DNA from: JBFHIZ01 sp963666475
GTDB taxonomy: Bacteria; Bacillota; Clostridia; Lachnospirales; Lachnospiraceae
DNA: 64,000 nucleotides
Assembly: GCA_963666475.2 (NCBI GenBank)
Contig: CAXXJM010000001.1
Span: 868,001 to 932,000 of the forward strand
Direction of reading: 5' to 3'
Position numbers and translations under genes: made by a program. Shown in pieces: positions 16,862 through 26,711 of the stretch (its first letter is position 1; each line of letters begins with the position of its first letter). The notes beneath the pieces were generated by a model. It saw only the letters and a program-made list of their open reading frames with translations. It was not told where the DNA came from and searched no databases.

Positions 16862-18049
16862 TTAAGAAAATACAAATTCTCGAAACAAGTCTCCTCGTTC
16901 TTCAAAACTTTTGAAACAATCATAGGAAGCTGCCGCCGGTGATAAAATACATGCTTCTCCAGGTTTTGTAATGATTTTTGCTTGTTCTACGGCTTGCTTC
17001 AAATCACTTACCAGAATGCAATGAGCCGGTTTCAAAGCCTCTTCGAAAATTCTTTTTCCCGTACCATACATAAGAACAAAAAAAAGATCCTTGCGATTTT
17101 TAATCAAATCCAGTAATTTTTCATACGAAATTCCGCGATCCATTCCTCCGATTAGTACGGTTCGTACATTTGAAATACTTTCTACTGCACGTATCGTCGC
17201 TTCTGGAATTGTTGAAATGGAATCGTCGTAATAAATAACACCCTGATGTTCACCCAACCTCTCCATTCGATGACGTAAGCCTTTAAATGATAAGATGGTA
17301 TTTTCTACGGAATCACGCTTACATCCAAGTAGCTGAACCGCTATATAAATGACAATTGTAGCATTGAATTGATTGTGTGCACCTGTAAGTTCCATGGGAA
17401 TCGAAAGCGAACAGTCCTCTAAACTAAACCCGATTTGGTTACCCATACTATTGATTTCTGGCACTTCCGAACCAAGTAAAGCATAATCTTCTTCTTTCTG
17501 ATGGGAAATTATATTTTTTTTCGCGGCAAAATAATGCTCCATATCTCCATAATAATCTAAATGATCTTCATATAGATTTAAAAACACACCAATATGAGGA
17601 GATTCCTTTTGTTTTTGCAGCTGATGGCATGACATTTCAAACACGATAATGGTATCATCTTTTATAACATGGTAAAAATCCAAACAAGGCAATCCAATAT
17701 TCCCAACCAGAACTGCATCTTTTCCACATCCACACAAAACGGAATATAACATTGTCGCTGTCGTACTTTTTCCTTTGGTTCCAGTGATCCCAACAATCTG
17801 ATCGCGAAACTGCGAAACAAACAGTTCTGTTTGCGAAGTCAGTCTATCATCTTCCTCCACACAACGAATACCCGGGGATTTGATAATTACATCACATTTC
17901 TGATCTTTAATTTCTTCGTAACTACCTTCAAACACAAAAAGACTGGCAGGTGTCACATTTTGTAAAATAAATTGCTCTGTTGACTTTCCTTCTCTACCGT
18001 AACCCCAAATAATGATTCTTTTATGATTTAATCGATCTACAATATTCAC
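16862..18049 (-). CDS. MurD-like ligase (probable UDP-MurNAc-L-Ala:L-Glu ligase, MurD2 type)
   Basis: A Mur-ligase family protein of 395 residues, shorter than standard MurD (~450). It has an N-terminal Rossmann domain (IIIWGYGREGKST, 12-24), ATP loop GITGTKGKST (87-96), the central-domain NLYEDHLDYYGDMEHY region with the Mg/Lys site, and a C-terminal ligase domain with YYDDSISTIPEAT. The start is a GTG whose GTGA overlaps the stop of the upstream murL-like gene, indicating translational coupling. MurD2 in Xanthomonas, next to murL, adds L-Glu instead of D-Glu. The same pairing here supports that reading, but substrate stereochemistry cannot be seen from sequence. It could also be an ordinary divergent MurD. 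Confidence 0.8.
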   Translation of the reverse strand: MNIVDRLNHKRIIIWGYGREGKSTEQFILQNVTPASLFVFEGSYEEIKDQKCDVIIKSPGIRCVEEDDRLTSQTELFVSQFRDQIVGITGTKGKSTTATMLYSVLCGCGKDAVLVGNIGLPCLDFYHVIKDDTIIVFEMSCHQLQKQKESPHIGVFLNLYEDHLDYYGDMEHYFAAKKNIISHQKEEDYALLGSEVPEINSMGNQIGFSLEDCSLSIPMELTGAHNQFNATIVIYIAVQLLGCKRDSVENTILSFKGLRHRMERLGEHQGVIYYDDSISTIPEATIRAVESISNVRTVLIGGMDRGISYEKLLDLIKNRKDLFFVLMYGTGKRIFEEALKPAHCILVSDLKQAVEQAKIITKPGEACILSPAAASYDCFKSFEERGDLFREFVFS

Positions 18050-19437
18050 AAATTCAAGCTCCTCTTAATTGACTGACGATACTCTGGAAGCACTTCATTC
18101 TCGTCCACCCATTCATTTAGTAAGGTATTCAAATCTTCCCCTTCACTTAAAATATAATCACGATATGTCTCAAGTAAATAAGGACTCTGAAATCCTTCTA
18201 AATCATTGTTCAAGATTCTGTATTTACATGCGGCTAAGACTTCTCTTCTTGTCCCAACACATTCAAAAGGCTTGTTTTCATTGATTCCCGTCAATTCTCT
18301 AAAATAAACTTCCATACTCTGTTTTTCTAATAAATTTTCTGAAAAGATTTCTAGCAAAGTATCTTCACTGAGAAAAGGAAGCATAATAATATATACAAAT
18401 AGGCATTTTGGACAATGTAAACACCATTCCCCCACCTTACTTCCCGCATTACAACTCCGAAATACTTTGTGATACTTCTCATATCCCGAGAAAAGTTTTG
18501 CAATCTGCAATTCACTTAATGGTCTTAGAAGGCTAAAATAGGAAACTGGAATGTCCATCAGGTCATTCATATACCAACGGAAATCTCGTTCAAATGCCAA
18601 ACTCTTCGAGTATTGATGATTAATCGTTGACGATGCAACGGTAGTCTCATTTGCACTTGTTTCGTTTGACAATGCTACAAACTTTTTCTTATAAATCAAT
18701 GCCGTCAGGGTTGATGCGAATGCAACAATTGCTGAAAATGGAGTATGTCCATTTAAAAATCCCTGTTTATTCAGTTCAATTAATCTTGGATCCAGTTTTC
18801 TTCCGACCAGAACATCTTCTTCTTTTTCCTGAAAAAGGTCAATGACCCGTTTCGTAGCTAAAATACGATTAATGCTAAATGTCGTTACAGCTTCTCCCAT
18901 TTCTTTTAACAACTCAAGAGAAACAACCGAATCCTTTCCTCCTCCTACAGGTACTAAAAAACCCTTAAACTCTTCATCTACCCGTAATCTTGATGACGAT
19001 GGAGAATCAACCTGAATATTCATGAAATCCTCTACACTTACCGCTCCATCTTCCTGTTCATTTCTCGATTCTTCAAAAATCGGAATCCCATTTACATAAA
19101 AAAACTCACCAAGTCCATGAAAATACAATTCTTTCCACCATTTTATTTGTTCTTTTGAAAGGGTTCCACAAGAAATTTTAACCGTCTTTGGACAAACTGT
19201 TTTCCAGTAACTGATCAGCTCAACCATTCCAAGAGAAAAAACCAGTTGTTCTACAGCTTCTTTATGTTCGTTCACCTCACATGGAAATTCCCATGTCGGT
19301 ACAAAGGAAGATAGCCCTGGAATTTCAAAGAAATATCTAACAAGAAATTTGCCATCTTCATTCTTCATCTCATATCCCGAATAAACAAACTCAGAATAAA
19401 CGTTTCTATATTCTATAAATTTCTTATAATTATTCAT
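18046..19437 (-). CDS. murL: MurL-like UDP-MurNAc-L-Ala-L-Glu epimerase
   Basis: A 463-residue soluble protein. Its central ATP-binding motif is LVPVGGGKDS (161-170), a PP-loop-like signature, followed by ALSNETSANE and a cysteine cluster (RSCN..., EWCLHCPKC, about residues 330-350) that could bind metal. This pattern matches what I know of MurL, which inverts the terminal L-Glu of UDP-MurNAc-L-Ala-L-Glu to D-Glu using ATP. The four-base overlap with a MurD-like gene supports the assignment. ATG at 19437 has TTGGAGAA upstream. It replaces the need for a glutamate racemase in organisms that use it; whether murI and classical murD also exist here is unknown. Confidence 0.78.
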   Translation of the reverse strand: MNNYKKFIEYRNVYSEFVYSGYEMKNEDGKFLVRYFFEIPGLSSFVPTWEFPCEVNEHKEAVEQLVFSLGMVELISYWKTVCPKTVKISCGTLSKEQIKWWKELYFHGLGEFFYVNGIPIFEESRNEQEDGAVSVEDFMNIQVDSPSSSRLRVDEEFKGFLVPVGGGKDSVVSLELLKEMGEAVTTFSINRILATKRVIDLFQEKEEDVLVGRKLDPRLIELNKQGFLNGHTPFSAIVAFASTLTALIYKKKFVALSNETSANETTVASSTINHQYSKSLAFERDFRWYMNDLMDIPVSYFSLLRPLSELQIAKLFSGYEKYHKVFRSCNAGSKVGEWCLHCPKCLFVYIIMLPFLSEDTLLEIFSENLLEKQSMEVYFRELTGINENKPFECVGTRREVLAACKYRILNNDLEGFQSPYLLETYRDYILSEGEDLNTLLNEWVDENEVLPEYRQSIKRSLNL

Positions 19438-19546
19438 CCTATATTTTCTCCAAATTTATTTTAAAACACATTAGTGATATCATACCACTTTTTTGCAAAA
19501 ATCTCTACACCGTCTCTTTGCAAAATACACAATATATGATTATCTA

Positions 19547-19575
19547 TTGAAGTGTCAAGACAAATGATTTATAAT
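19547..19575 (+). promoter_or_regulatory. Promoter of aroF
   Basis: -35 TTGAAG (19547-19552) and -10 TATAAT (19570-19575), spacer 17, 35 bases before the aroF ATG. Confidence 0.8.
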
Positions 19576-19610
19576 ATACTAGATTTTGAAAAAGAAAGGA
19601 TGATTACGAG

Positions 19611-20639
19611 ATGAGCTTTGAATATATACGTAAATTGCCAACTCCGGAGGAGATTATCGAACAATTTCCAATTTCCGAGAGATTAATCGCCATAAAACAG
19701 CAAAGAGACAAAGAAATCAGCGATGTTTTTACTGGAAAAAGTAACAAATTTATTGTTATTGTAGGACCTTGTTCTGCTGATAACGAAGACTCTGTTTGTG
19801 ACTATATTAGCAGACTTGCTAGAGTAGGTGAAAAAGTAAAAGATAAAATAATCCTCATTCCACGAGTGTATACAAACAAACCAAGAACAACCGGAGAAGG
19901 ATACAAAGGAATTGTTCATCAACCAGACCCAAGTAAGAATGCAGATTATGTGGGTGGACTCATTGCAATGCGTAAAATGCATATTCATGCAATGGATGTA
20001 TCCGAACTTACTTCTGCGGATGAAATGTTATATCCAGATAACTGGGGTTATGTAGCCGATATTCTTTCCTATGTCGCAATTGGTGCCAGATCGGTTGAAA
20101 ACCAACAGCATCGTCTGACCGCAAGTGGATTTGACATTCCTTGCGGAATGAAAAACCCTACCAGTGGGGATCTTTCAGTTATGCTGAATTCCGTATATGC
20201 AGCTCAGCTAGAACATTCTTTTATATATCGTGGACACGAAGTAGAAACATCCGGAAATCCGTTAGCACACGCTGTTCTTCGTGGTGCAGTTGATAAAAAC
20301 GGAACTGCTCTTCCAAATTACCATTATGAAGATTTAAGTTATTTGAATTCGATTTATCAAAAAATGGATCTTGTTAATCCTGCAGCCATTATTGATGCAA
20401 ATCATTCAAATTCAAACAAGCAATATGAACAGCAAGTTCGTATTGTAAAAGAAGTGATGCATAGCCGTAAACAAAACAAGGATATCTACTCCCTCGTGAA
20501 AGGTATTATGATTGAAAGTTACATTGAACCAGGATGTCAAAAAGTAGGTGGTGGTGTCTATGGAAAATCCATTACCGATCCTTGTCTTGGCTTTGATACC
20601 ACAGAAAAACTATTGATGGATCTTGCCGAGTACGAATAA
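19611..20639 (+). CDS. aroF: 3-deoxy-7-phosphoheptulonate synthase (DAHP synthase, class I AroFGH type)
   Basis: Condenses phosphoenolpyruvate and erythrose 4-phosphate, the first step of aromatic amino acid synthesis. 342 residues with the metal-Cys motif VGPCSADN, PRVYTNKPRTTGEGYKG, the GARSVENQQHR active-site segment, KNPTSGD, RG, the DANHSNSNK metal His, and GIMIESYIEPG. This is the E. coli-like class rather than the Bacillus AroA-beta class. Monocistronic: it has its own promoter, and a bidirectional terminator separates it from convergent xerD. The ribosome site GAAAGG is 11 bases from the ATG, rather far. Confidence 0.96.
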   Translation: MSFEYIRKLPTPEEIIEQFPISERLIAIKQQRDKEISDVFTGKSNKFIVIVGPCSADNEDSVCDYISRLARVGEKVKDKIILIPRVYTNKPRTTGEGYKGIVHQPDPSKNADYVGGLIAMRKMHIHAMDVSELTSADEMLYPDNWGYVADILSYVAIGARSVENQQHRLTASGFDIPCGMKNPTSGDLSVMLNSVYAAQLEHSFIYRGHEVETSGNPLAHAVLRGAVDKNGTALPNYHYEDLSYLNSIYQKMDLVNPAAIIDANHSNSNKQYEQQVRIVKEVMHSRKQNKDIYSLVKGIMIESYIEPGCQKVGGGVYGKSITDPCLGFDTTEKLLMDLAEYE

Positions 20640-20660
20640 ATAAGTTCGAATTTGCAATAA

Positions 20661-20688
20661 AAAAATCAGCTGATTATCAGCTGATTTT
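20661..20688. terminator. Bidirectional terminator between aroF and the XerD-like gene
   Basis: AAAAATCAGCTGA pairs with TCAGCTGATTTTT around a TTA loop; T-runs are present on both strands between the convergent genes. Confidence 0.93.
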
Positions 20689-20702
20689 TCTATTTATATA
20701 GT

Positions 20703-21584
20703 TCATCCTCTTGGATGAGCTTTCGCATATACATCTCGCATATGTTGTTGATTAATATTTGCATAAATCTGTGTCGAAGAAATATCGGAATGTCCGAGCA
20801 TCTCTTGTACACTTTTCATATCTGCTCCATTTTCAATTAAATGTGCAGCAAACGAATGCCTTAACATATGTGGGGTGATATCTGTATTAATACCTGCTTC
20901 ACTTGCGTAGTGTTTTAGTATCTTCCAAAATCCCTGTCGACTCATCGCCTTACCAAAATAATTGAGAAAAAGTACATCCGTCTTTTCATCTTCGAACTTT
21001 GGCCTGCCATTTTTTAAGTAGATTAATAAAGCTTTTTCCGCTTCTTTTCCAAATGGGATGGTTCGTTCTTTTCCTTTTTCCCTACATGTAACTAAATCAA
21101 GCGATAAATCTATATCTTGTACACGCATCGTTATTAATTCGGATACACGTATGCCAGTTGCATAAAGCATTTCAAGCATCGCTTTATCTCTCAACTCTTT
21201 TGGAGAATTTCCTTGTGCTTGTTCTAATAATTTTACTACTTCACTACTACTTAAAATTTCCGGAATTTTTCTTACGATTTTAGGGGTACTTATTTTTTTC
21301 GCATAATTTTCGCTAACAATTCCCTCCATAACATAGTACTTATAGAGCGCTCGAATGGAAGCGACATTTCTAGATATAGATGCTGGAGCCATGCCTTCAT
21401 TTTTTAACATTGACAAGTAACTTCTTATCATTTTTTCATCGACACCAGCAAGTGACTCTTGACCATTATTCATGAGATATGCATAGAATTTTTTTAGGTC
21501 TCTACAATACGACATTTCAGTGTTTTGGGAAGTTTTTTTCACATCGTGCATATAAGTAATAAACGTACTAATTTCCGTATTCAT
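20703..21584 (-). CDS. xerD: Tyrosine recombinase, XerD-like
   Basis: A 293-residue site-specific recombinase. The N-terminal SAM-like domain (about 1-90) is followed by the catalytic domain with Arg in ATGIRVSELITM, Lys in the beta-hairpin (CREKGKERTIPFG), HxxR in PHMLRHSFAAHL, GHSDISSTQIYA with the second His and the nucleophilic Tyr. Its length and lack of extra domains fit the chromosome-dimer-resolution XerC/XerD group rather than a phage integrase, and there are no phage genes or attachment sites nearby. ATG at 21584 is chosen; an in-frame GTG at 21605 is rejected because the purine run belongs to the ribosome site. That site is an unusual run of eight G. Confidence 0.92.
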   Translation of the reverse strand: MNTEISTFITYMHDVKKTSQNTEMSYCRDLKKFYAYLMNNGQESLAGVDEKMIRSYLSMLKNEGMAPASISRNVASIRALYKYYVMEGIVSENYAKKISTPKIVRKIPEILSSSEVVKLLEQAQGNSPKELRDKAMLEMLYATGIRVSELITMRVQDIDLSLDLVTCREKGKERTIPFGKEAEKALLIYLKNGRPKFEDEKTDVLFLNYFGKAMSRQGFWKILKHYASEAGINTDITPHMLRHSFAAHLIENGADMKSVQEMLGHSDISSTQIYANINQQHMRDVYAKAHPRG

Positions 21585-21786
21585 GAACTGTCTCCCCCCC
21601 CTCACTATTTTTTTACTATATTCTACCTTTTTTAAATCATAAAATACATTTTAACAGAAAATCAAAGAAAATCAAATGAAATTTCACTTGATTTTCCTGA
21701 TTTTTTTTATATTTTTTTCGTATACCATATATCGTAATTTGTTCTTATTTATAGCCTATATATAGACTTGAAAATATAATCGAAAT

Positions 21787-22986
21787 TTAAGATAAGGCAT
21801 TTAGGAACTCTTCAATACGATCTAATCCCAATGCAATATTCTCCATACTAATCGCATAGGAAAGTCGAATATTTTCAGGGAACCCAAAATCCGCACACGG
21901 AACTACTGCAACTGCATATTCTTCCAAGAGTATTTTTGCAAGATTTGATGCATCTCCTACGATATTTCCTTTATATTTTTTTGAAAATACTTCCTTTACA
22001 TCAGCAAATACATAAAACGCACCTTTTGGCTCAACCACTTCCATCATCGGAAATTTACTCATACGTTCAAACATATATATTCTTCTTTTAGCAAACTCAA
22101 TTTTCATTGTCTCCACTGCATCTTGAGGTCCACTGAGTGCTTCTAATGCTGCTTTCTGAGCAACTGAGTTTGGATTTGAGGTCGCATGAGATTGGATAGA
22201 TCCCATCAATTTTGCAATTTCTACAGATGAAGCCGTATACCCGATTCTCCATCCGGTCATTGAATATCCTTTTGATAGACCACTACATGTAATTGTACGT
22301 TTATATATTTCATCATTAAATGATGCAATGCTTACATGTTCTTCGGTTCCATATAACAAATTTTCATAGATTTCATCTGAAATCACATAAATATCATTTT
22401 CTACGACAACTTTTGCAATAGCTTCTAATTCTTCTCTTGAATACACCATTCCTGTAGGATTTGAAGGAGAATTAATAATTACCGCTTTTGTTTTATCAGT
22501 AATCGCTTGTTCAATTTGACTTGCTGAAACTTTATATTCTGTTTCTTTGGAGCTGTAAACAAATACAGGTACACCATCAGAAAGTTTCACCATCTCTGGA
22601 TAACTAAGCCAATATGGAGCAGGAATAATAACCTCATCTCCTGGATTCAAAATTGCATCAAAAATATTGGACAATGAATGCTTTCCACCGTTACTAATTA
22701 CTATTTGGTTTGTGTCATAGTTCAATTTGTTGAAAGACTTCAACTTATCACAGATTGCTTTTTTTAGCTCTACCGTCCCTGATGCAGGAGTATATTTTGT
22801 AAAGCCTTCGTGAATTGCTTTGATCGCAGCATTACAAATGTTTTCAGGGGTGTTGAAGTCAGGTTCTCCTGCTCCAAATCCAACTACATTAATTCCTTGC
22901 GCTTTCATCTCTTTAGCTTTTGCAGTAATTGCCAAAGTAGATGAAGGTTTCACCTTTTTCGCTTTTTCTGATAAACTTAATGACAT
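21787..22986 (-). CDS. Class I aminotransferase (aspartate aminotransferase type)
   Basis: A 399-residue PLP-dependent aminotransferase of fold type I, subgroup I-gamma as in thermophilic aspartate aminotransferase. Motifs: GFGAGEPDFNTP near the N-terminus, NGGKHSLSN, PAPYWLSYPEM, SPSNPTG, VISDEIYE, the Schiff-base Lys in SGLSKGYSMTGWRIGY, and the C-terminal Arg in IRLSYAIS. Aspartate/2-oxoglutarate is the likely pair but prephenate or other substrates are possible. The ATG at 22986 has GGAG upstream. It follows rny after a terminator, so it probably has its own promoter. Confidence 0.93.
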   Translation of the reverse strand: MSLSLSEKAKKVKPSSTLAITAKAKEMKAQGINVVGFGAGEPDFNTPENICNAAIKAIHEGFTKYTPASGTVELKKAICDKLKSFNKLNYDTNQIVISNGGKHSLSNIFDAILNPGDEVIIPAPYWLSYPEMVKLSDGVPVFVYSSKETEYKVSASQIEQAITDKTKAVIINSPSNPTGMVYSREELEAIAKVVVENDIYVISDEIYENLLYGTEEHVSIASFNDEIYKRTITCSGLSKGYSMTGWRIGYTASSVEIAKLMGSIQSHATSNPNSVAQKAALEALSGPQDAVETMKIEFAKRRIYMFERMSKFPMMEVVEPKGAFYVFADVKEVFSKKYKGNIVGDASNLAKILLEEYAVAVVPCADFGFPENIRLSYAISMENIALGLDRIEEFLNALS

Positions 22987-23077
22987 AATAATCTCCAATC
23001 CTTTTATACATTCCCTTTTATTTGTCCGTCTAAGAAAGACAATTGTTTCCCCCGGACTTACTTTGCTATTTTACAAC

Positions 23078-23114
23078 AAAAAAGAAATCTTGTAAACATT
23101 AATTTACAAGATTT
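23078..23114 (-). terminator. Intrinsic terminator of rny
   Basis: A perfect 12-bp stem, AAATCTTGTAAA (23085-23096) with TTTACAAGATTT (23103-23114), followed on the minus strand by CTTTTTT. It starts ten bases after the rny stop. Confidence 0.95.
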
Positions 23115-23123
23115 CGAATTTTA

Positions 23124-24671
23124 TTATTTTGCGTAATCAATAACTCGTGATTCACGAATTACGTTTACTTTTACCTGACCTGGATAATTCATTTCTTCCT
23201 CAATTTTCTTCGAGATATCTCTCGCAAGTAAAATCATGTCCGCGTCAGTTACTTGCTCAGGAACTACCATTACACGAACTTCTCGTCCCGCCTGAATTGC
23301 AAATGATTTGTCTACACCTTTAAAATTGTTGGTTAAATCTTCTAATTGTTTTAGTCTTGTCGTATAGGTTTCTAATGTTTCTCTTCTTGCTCCCGGTCTA
23401 GCTGCCGAAATTGTATCTGCAGCCTGAACGATACAAGCAATTAAACTTTCTGCTTCTACATCACCATGATGGGACTCAACAGAATTTATTACAACTTGAG
23501 ATTCTTTGTATTTTCTACAAAGTTGAGCACCAAGTTGGATATGTGAACCTTCCATTTCATGATCTACAGATTTTCCGATATCGTGAAGCAACCCTGCACG
23601 CTTCGCTACACGAACATTTAATCCTAATTCTGAAGCAAGTAATCCTGACAGATGCGCAACTTCTAATGAATGTTTTAATGCATTCTGCCCGTAACTTGTT
23701 CTAAATTTCATTTTACCTAATAAACGAACGAGATCCGGATGAATTCCATGAACTCCCACTTCTAAAGTAGCAGCTTCTCCTTCTTCTTTGATCATCGTCT
23801 CAACTTCACTTTTGGCTTTATCCACCATTTCTTCAATTCTTGCAGGGTGAATACGTCCATCAACAATCAATTTCTCAAGAGCAATTCTCGCAACTTCACG
23901 CTTAATTGGATCGAATCCAGAGAGTACGACAGCTTCTGGAGTATCATCGATAATTAAGTCTACACCGGTCATTGTTTCAAGAGTACGTATGTTACGTCCT
24001 TCTCTACCAATGATTCTTCCTTTCATTTCATCATTAGGAAGCGGTACAACCGAAATTGTAGATTCCGATACATGGTCTGCCGCAAACTTTTGGATTGCTA
24101 AAACCACATATTCTTTTGCTTTCTTATTAGCTTCTTCTTTTGCCCTGGTATCCATTTCTTTTACCATGACAGCAGTTTCATGTTTTACTTCATCTTCAAC
24201 AATTTTTAATAGATAATCTTTTGCTTGTTCAGAGGTTAACCCAGAAATTCTTTCTAGTTCCTGTACTCTTTGCTCATTTAGGTGAGAAATTTTTTCCTTT
24301 TCCTTCGCTAAATTATCTTCTTTGGCCGCAAGAGATTGCTCTCTTCTCTCAATTGTTTCCATTTTTTTATCAAGGTTTTCTTCTTTTTGCTGGTTACGTC
24401 TTTCCAAACGTTGCACTTCTTGTCTACGCTCGTTGTATTCCTTTTCGTTTTCTTTTTTTACACGAAAAGCTTCTTCTTTAACTTCGAGCATTCCAAGGCG
24501 TTTCTTTTCTTCCGCCGCTTTCAGTGCTTCATCGATAATTTCCCTAGCTTTGTCATCCGCATTACCAATCTTATCTTCAGTAAGTTTCTGCTGATGTTTT
24601 TTACCAATCAAATACCCCAATGGACATGCAATAATGAGAGTCGCGACTACAGCTATAACATATGGTAGCAT
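23124..24671 (-). CDS. rny: Ribonuclease Y
   Basis: Membrane-anchored endoribonuclease that starts mRNA decay in Firmicutes. 515 residues: an N-terminal membrane helix (about 1-22), a long Lys/Glu-rich coiled coil to about 200, a KH domain ([15 protein letters not shown], near 215), and an HD domain with [12 protein letters not shown] and HHGDVEAES. The C-terminal region ends with [17 protein letters not shown] strong AGGAGG precedes the ATG. It lies between recX and the aminotransferase; recA-recX-rny is a common order. Confidence 0.97.
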   Translation of the reverse strand: MLPYVIAVVATLIIACPLGYLIGKKHQQKLTEDKIGNADDKAREIIDEALKAAEEKKRLGMLEVKEEAFRVKKENEKEYNERRQEVQRLERRNQQKEENLDKKMETIERREQSLAAKEDNLAKEKEKISHLNEQRVQELERISGLTSEQAKDYLLKIVEDEVKHETAVMVKEMDTRAKEEANKKAKEYVVLAIQKFAADHVSESTISVVPLPNDEMKGRIIGREGRNIRTLETMTGVDLIIDDTPEAVVLSGFDPIKREVARIALEKLIVDGRIHPARIEEMVDKAKSEVETMIKEEGEAATLEVGVHGIHPDLVRLLGKMKFRTSYGQNALKHSLEVAHLSGLLASELGLNVRVAKRAGLLHDIGKSVDHEMEGSHIQLGAQLCRKYKESQVVINSVESHHGDVEAESLIACIVQAADTISAARPGARRETLETYTTRLKQLEDLTNNFKGVDKSFAIQAGREVRVMVVPEQVTDADMILLARDISKKIEEEMNYPGQVKVNVIRESRVIDYAK

Positions 24672-24789
24672 GTACAGGCTCCTCCTTATTTAGTTTTTAT
24701 TGTACTAATATACGATAGAATACAAAAAAAAATGCATTCATATGTTCATAATTACAATAATTAGATTTTATACGTAAATAAGACTTATG

Positions 24790-25407
24790 TCAAGTATTAT
24801 CCTCCATTACCTCTCGGATTTGCTCCTGTGAATACCCCTTACGATACAAAAATGCCAGAGCCTTCTGTCGTTGCTCATAGGTAGCTGTTTCTGCATGAAA
24901 ATTCTTTTTTCTTAGCTCTTTTCGAATGGCCTCTCTTGTAGATTCCTTCAAATAATGATCTCCCAACTCTTCAAATGCCAGATTCATATCTTCCTTTGAG
25001 ATTCCTTTTAAACACAATTTTTGCTCTATTTCTCTTCTGCTCTTTGTAGAACACTTCCACTCAATATATCTTCTTGCATAAACAACATCATTCACATATC
25101 CGTAGCTTTCCACATATTCAAGTGCGCTATTGATCAAATGTTCTGAGTAGAGCCCTTCTTCTAACTTTTGAATCAATTCTCTTCTTGTGTACTCTTTTTT
25201 TCCGAGCAGATTCAATAATCGTAGTTTTGCACGTTTAAGTAACACTACCTGCGTAATCTCTTGAATGATATCCTGTTGAAGATCTACGTCTTCACGAATC
25301 CCGTATACGCGCAATTCGCCTTTGTATAATACAAAGGCGAATTCATTATCTAAAAATATTTTATATCTGTTTTTGTTAAATTCCTCAATTTTTGTAACGA
25401 TTGGCAT
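24790..25407 (-). CDS. recX: Regulatory protein RecX
   Basis: Modulates RecA filament formation. 205 residues built of three-helix repeats; visible family features are RLLNLLGKKEYTRRELIQKL, GYVNDVVYARRYIE and KALAFLYRKGY. It begins five bases after the recA stop, so the two are co-transcribed from the SOS-controlled recA promoter and probably translationally coupled. The ribosome site AAGGAT lies inside the end of recA and is distant from the ATG. Confidence 0.92.
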   Translation of the reverse strand: MPIVTKIEEFNKNRYKIFLDNEFAFVLYKGELRVYGIREDVDLQQDIIQEITQVVLLKRAKLRLLNLLGKKEYTRRELIQKLEEGLYSEHLINSALEYVESYGYVNDVVYARRYIEWKCSTKSRREIEQKLCLKGISKEDMNLAFEELGDHYLKESTREAIRKELRKKNFHAETATYEQRQKALAFLYRKGYSQEQIREVMEDNT

Positions 25408-25412
25408 AATCT

Positions 25413-26465
25413 TTATTTTTTATCCTTCGCTGTTTTTTGAGCATCTGCATCGTCTGCTACAGACTCATCTTTATCTGGGAAGTAATACTCTCGAACTTTT
25501 CCTTCGATCTCATTCATAACTTCTGGATTGTCTTTTAAGTATTCTTTGGCATTTTCACGACCCTGACCAATTTTTGAATCTCCATATGCATACCAAGCGC
25601 CACTTTTATTTACAATACCGGATGAAGCTGCGAGATCCAAAATATCTCCTTCCTTTGAGATACCAGTACCAAACATAATATCAAACTCTGCCTCTTTAAA
25701 AGGAGGGGCAACTTTATTCTTTACAATTTTTACACGAGTTCGATTTCCAATAAATTCTCCACCTTGTTTTAGTGTTTCTGTACGACGTACATCTAGACGA
25801 ATTGACGCATAAAACTTTAATGCTTTACCACCAGTTGTTGTTTCTGGACTTCCAAACATAACTCCTAGCTTCTGTCGTAACTGATTGATGAAAATAACCG
25901 TACATTTTGATTTACTAATAACTGCGGTAAGCTTACGTAATGCTTGAGACATCAGACGAGCTTGAAGTCCCATATGTGCATCACCCATTTCTCCATCAAT
26001 TTCTGCTTTCGGTACAAGTGCAGCCACAGAGTCGATAACAATAATATCAATCGCACCCGAACGAACCATTGTTTCAGCAATTTCCAAAGCCTGCTCTCCA
26101 TTATCTGGCTGTGAAATATATAAATCATCGATATCCACTCCAATGTTTTTTGCATAAGTAGGGTCTAATGCGTGCTCTGCATCAATAAATCCTGCAATTC
26201 CACCTCTTTTTTGAACCTCTGCAATCATGTGTAATGTAACAGTTGTCTTACCTGATGATTCTGGACCATAGATTTCAATGATTCGACCTTTTGGAATACC
26301 ACCAAGGCCAAGTGCAATATCAAGGCTTAATGAGCCAGTAGGAATAGTCTCTACATTTTTTGAACCGGAGGAATCTCCTAATTTCATGATTGCACCTTTT
26401 CCATATTGTTTTTCAATTTGACTCACTGCGACATCCAATGCTCTAAGTTTTTCTTGTTTTTCCAT
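25413..26465 (-). CDS. recA: Recombinase RecA
   Basis: ATP-dependent strand-exchange protein and SOS co-protease. 350 residues, with Walker [10 protein letters not shown] (near 67-75), Walker [16 protein letters not shown], the L1 loop, QALRKLT and the L2 region [20 protein letters not shown], and an acidic tail. The ATG at 26465 is used; an in-frame GTG two codons earlier is possible because neither has a strong ribosome site. The upstream region has a consensus-like promoter and two LexA boxes. The next gene is recX. Confidence 0.98.
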   Translation of the reverse strand: MEKQEKLRALDVAVSQIEKQYGKGAIMKLGDSSGSKNVETIPTGSLSLDIALGLGGIPKGRIIEIYGPESSGKTTVTLHMIAEVQKRGGIAGFIDAEHALDPTYAKNIGVDIDDLYISQPDNGEQALEIAETMVRSGAIDIIVIDSVAALVPKAEIDGEMGDAHMGLQARLMSQALRKLTAVISKSKCTVIFINQLRQKLGVMFGSPETTTGGKALKFYASIRLDVRRTETLKQGGEFIGNRTRVKIVKNKVAPPFKEAEFDIMFGTGISKEGDILDLAASSGIVNKSGAWYAYGDSKIGQGRENAKEYLKDNPEVMNEIEGKVREYYFPDKDESVADDADAQKTAKDKK

Positions 26466-26507
26466 ACTCACTATAATCTGCCAGGCAGACCCCTTCCTTT
26501 TCAGTTA

Positions 26508-26556
26508 AGAACACATGTTCTGTATATAGAATAAAACATATGTTCGATTTTGTCAA
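26508..26556 (-). promoter_or_regulatory. recA promoter with two LexA (DinR) boxes
   Basis: -35 TTGACA (26556-26551) and -10 TATTCT (26533-26528), spacer 17. One GAAC-N4-GTTY box (CGAACATATGTTT, 26546-26534) fills the spacer. A second, AGAACATGTGTTCT (26521-26508), overlaps the likely start site. Both match the Gram-positive SOS consensus, so tight LexA repression is expected. Confidence 0.9.
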
Positions 26557-26629
26557 GTTCTCTTTTAAATTTTATTTTTCTTTTCTATACTAATTATATA
26601 TATCAGTTGTCCGATAATTGTCTCTTTAC

Positions 26630-26664
26630 AAAAAAACGGCTTCCCTTAAGAAAAGGATACCGTT
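26630..26664 (-). terminator. Terminator after pncC
   Basis: AACGG and CCTT (minus) pair with AAGG and CCGTT across 26664-26635, followed by seven T. It separates the yicC-to-pncC transcript from recA. Confidence 0.85.
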
Positions 26665-26711
26665 ATTTGTCTCGTTTCTCAATATAAATATTTCACAAAC
26701 AATTTGTTTGG

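Noticed and set aside
20703..21584. Phage or transposon integrase
   Set aside because: Length and sequence fit the housekeeping XerC/XerD group; no phage genes, attachment-site duplication or tRNA junction is next to it.
24672..24789. LexA box (GAACATATGAAT) before rny
   Set aside because: Only half of the palindrome matches; the second GTTC half is missing.
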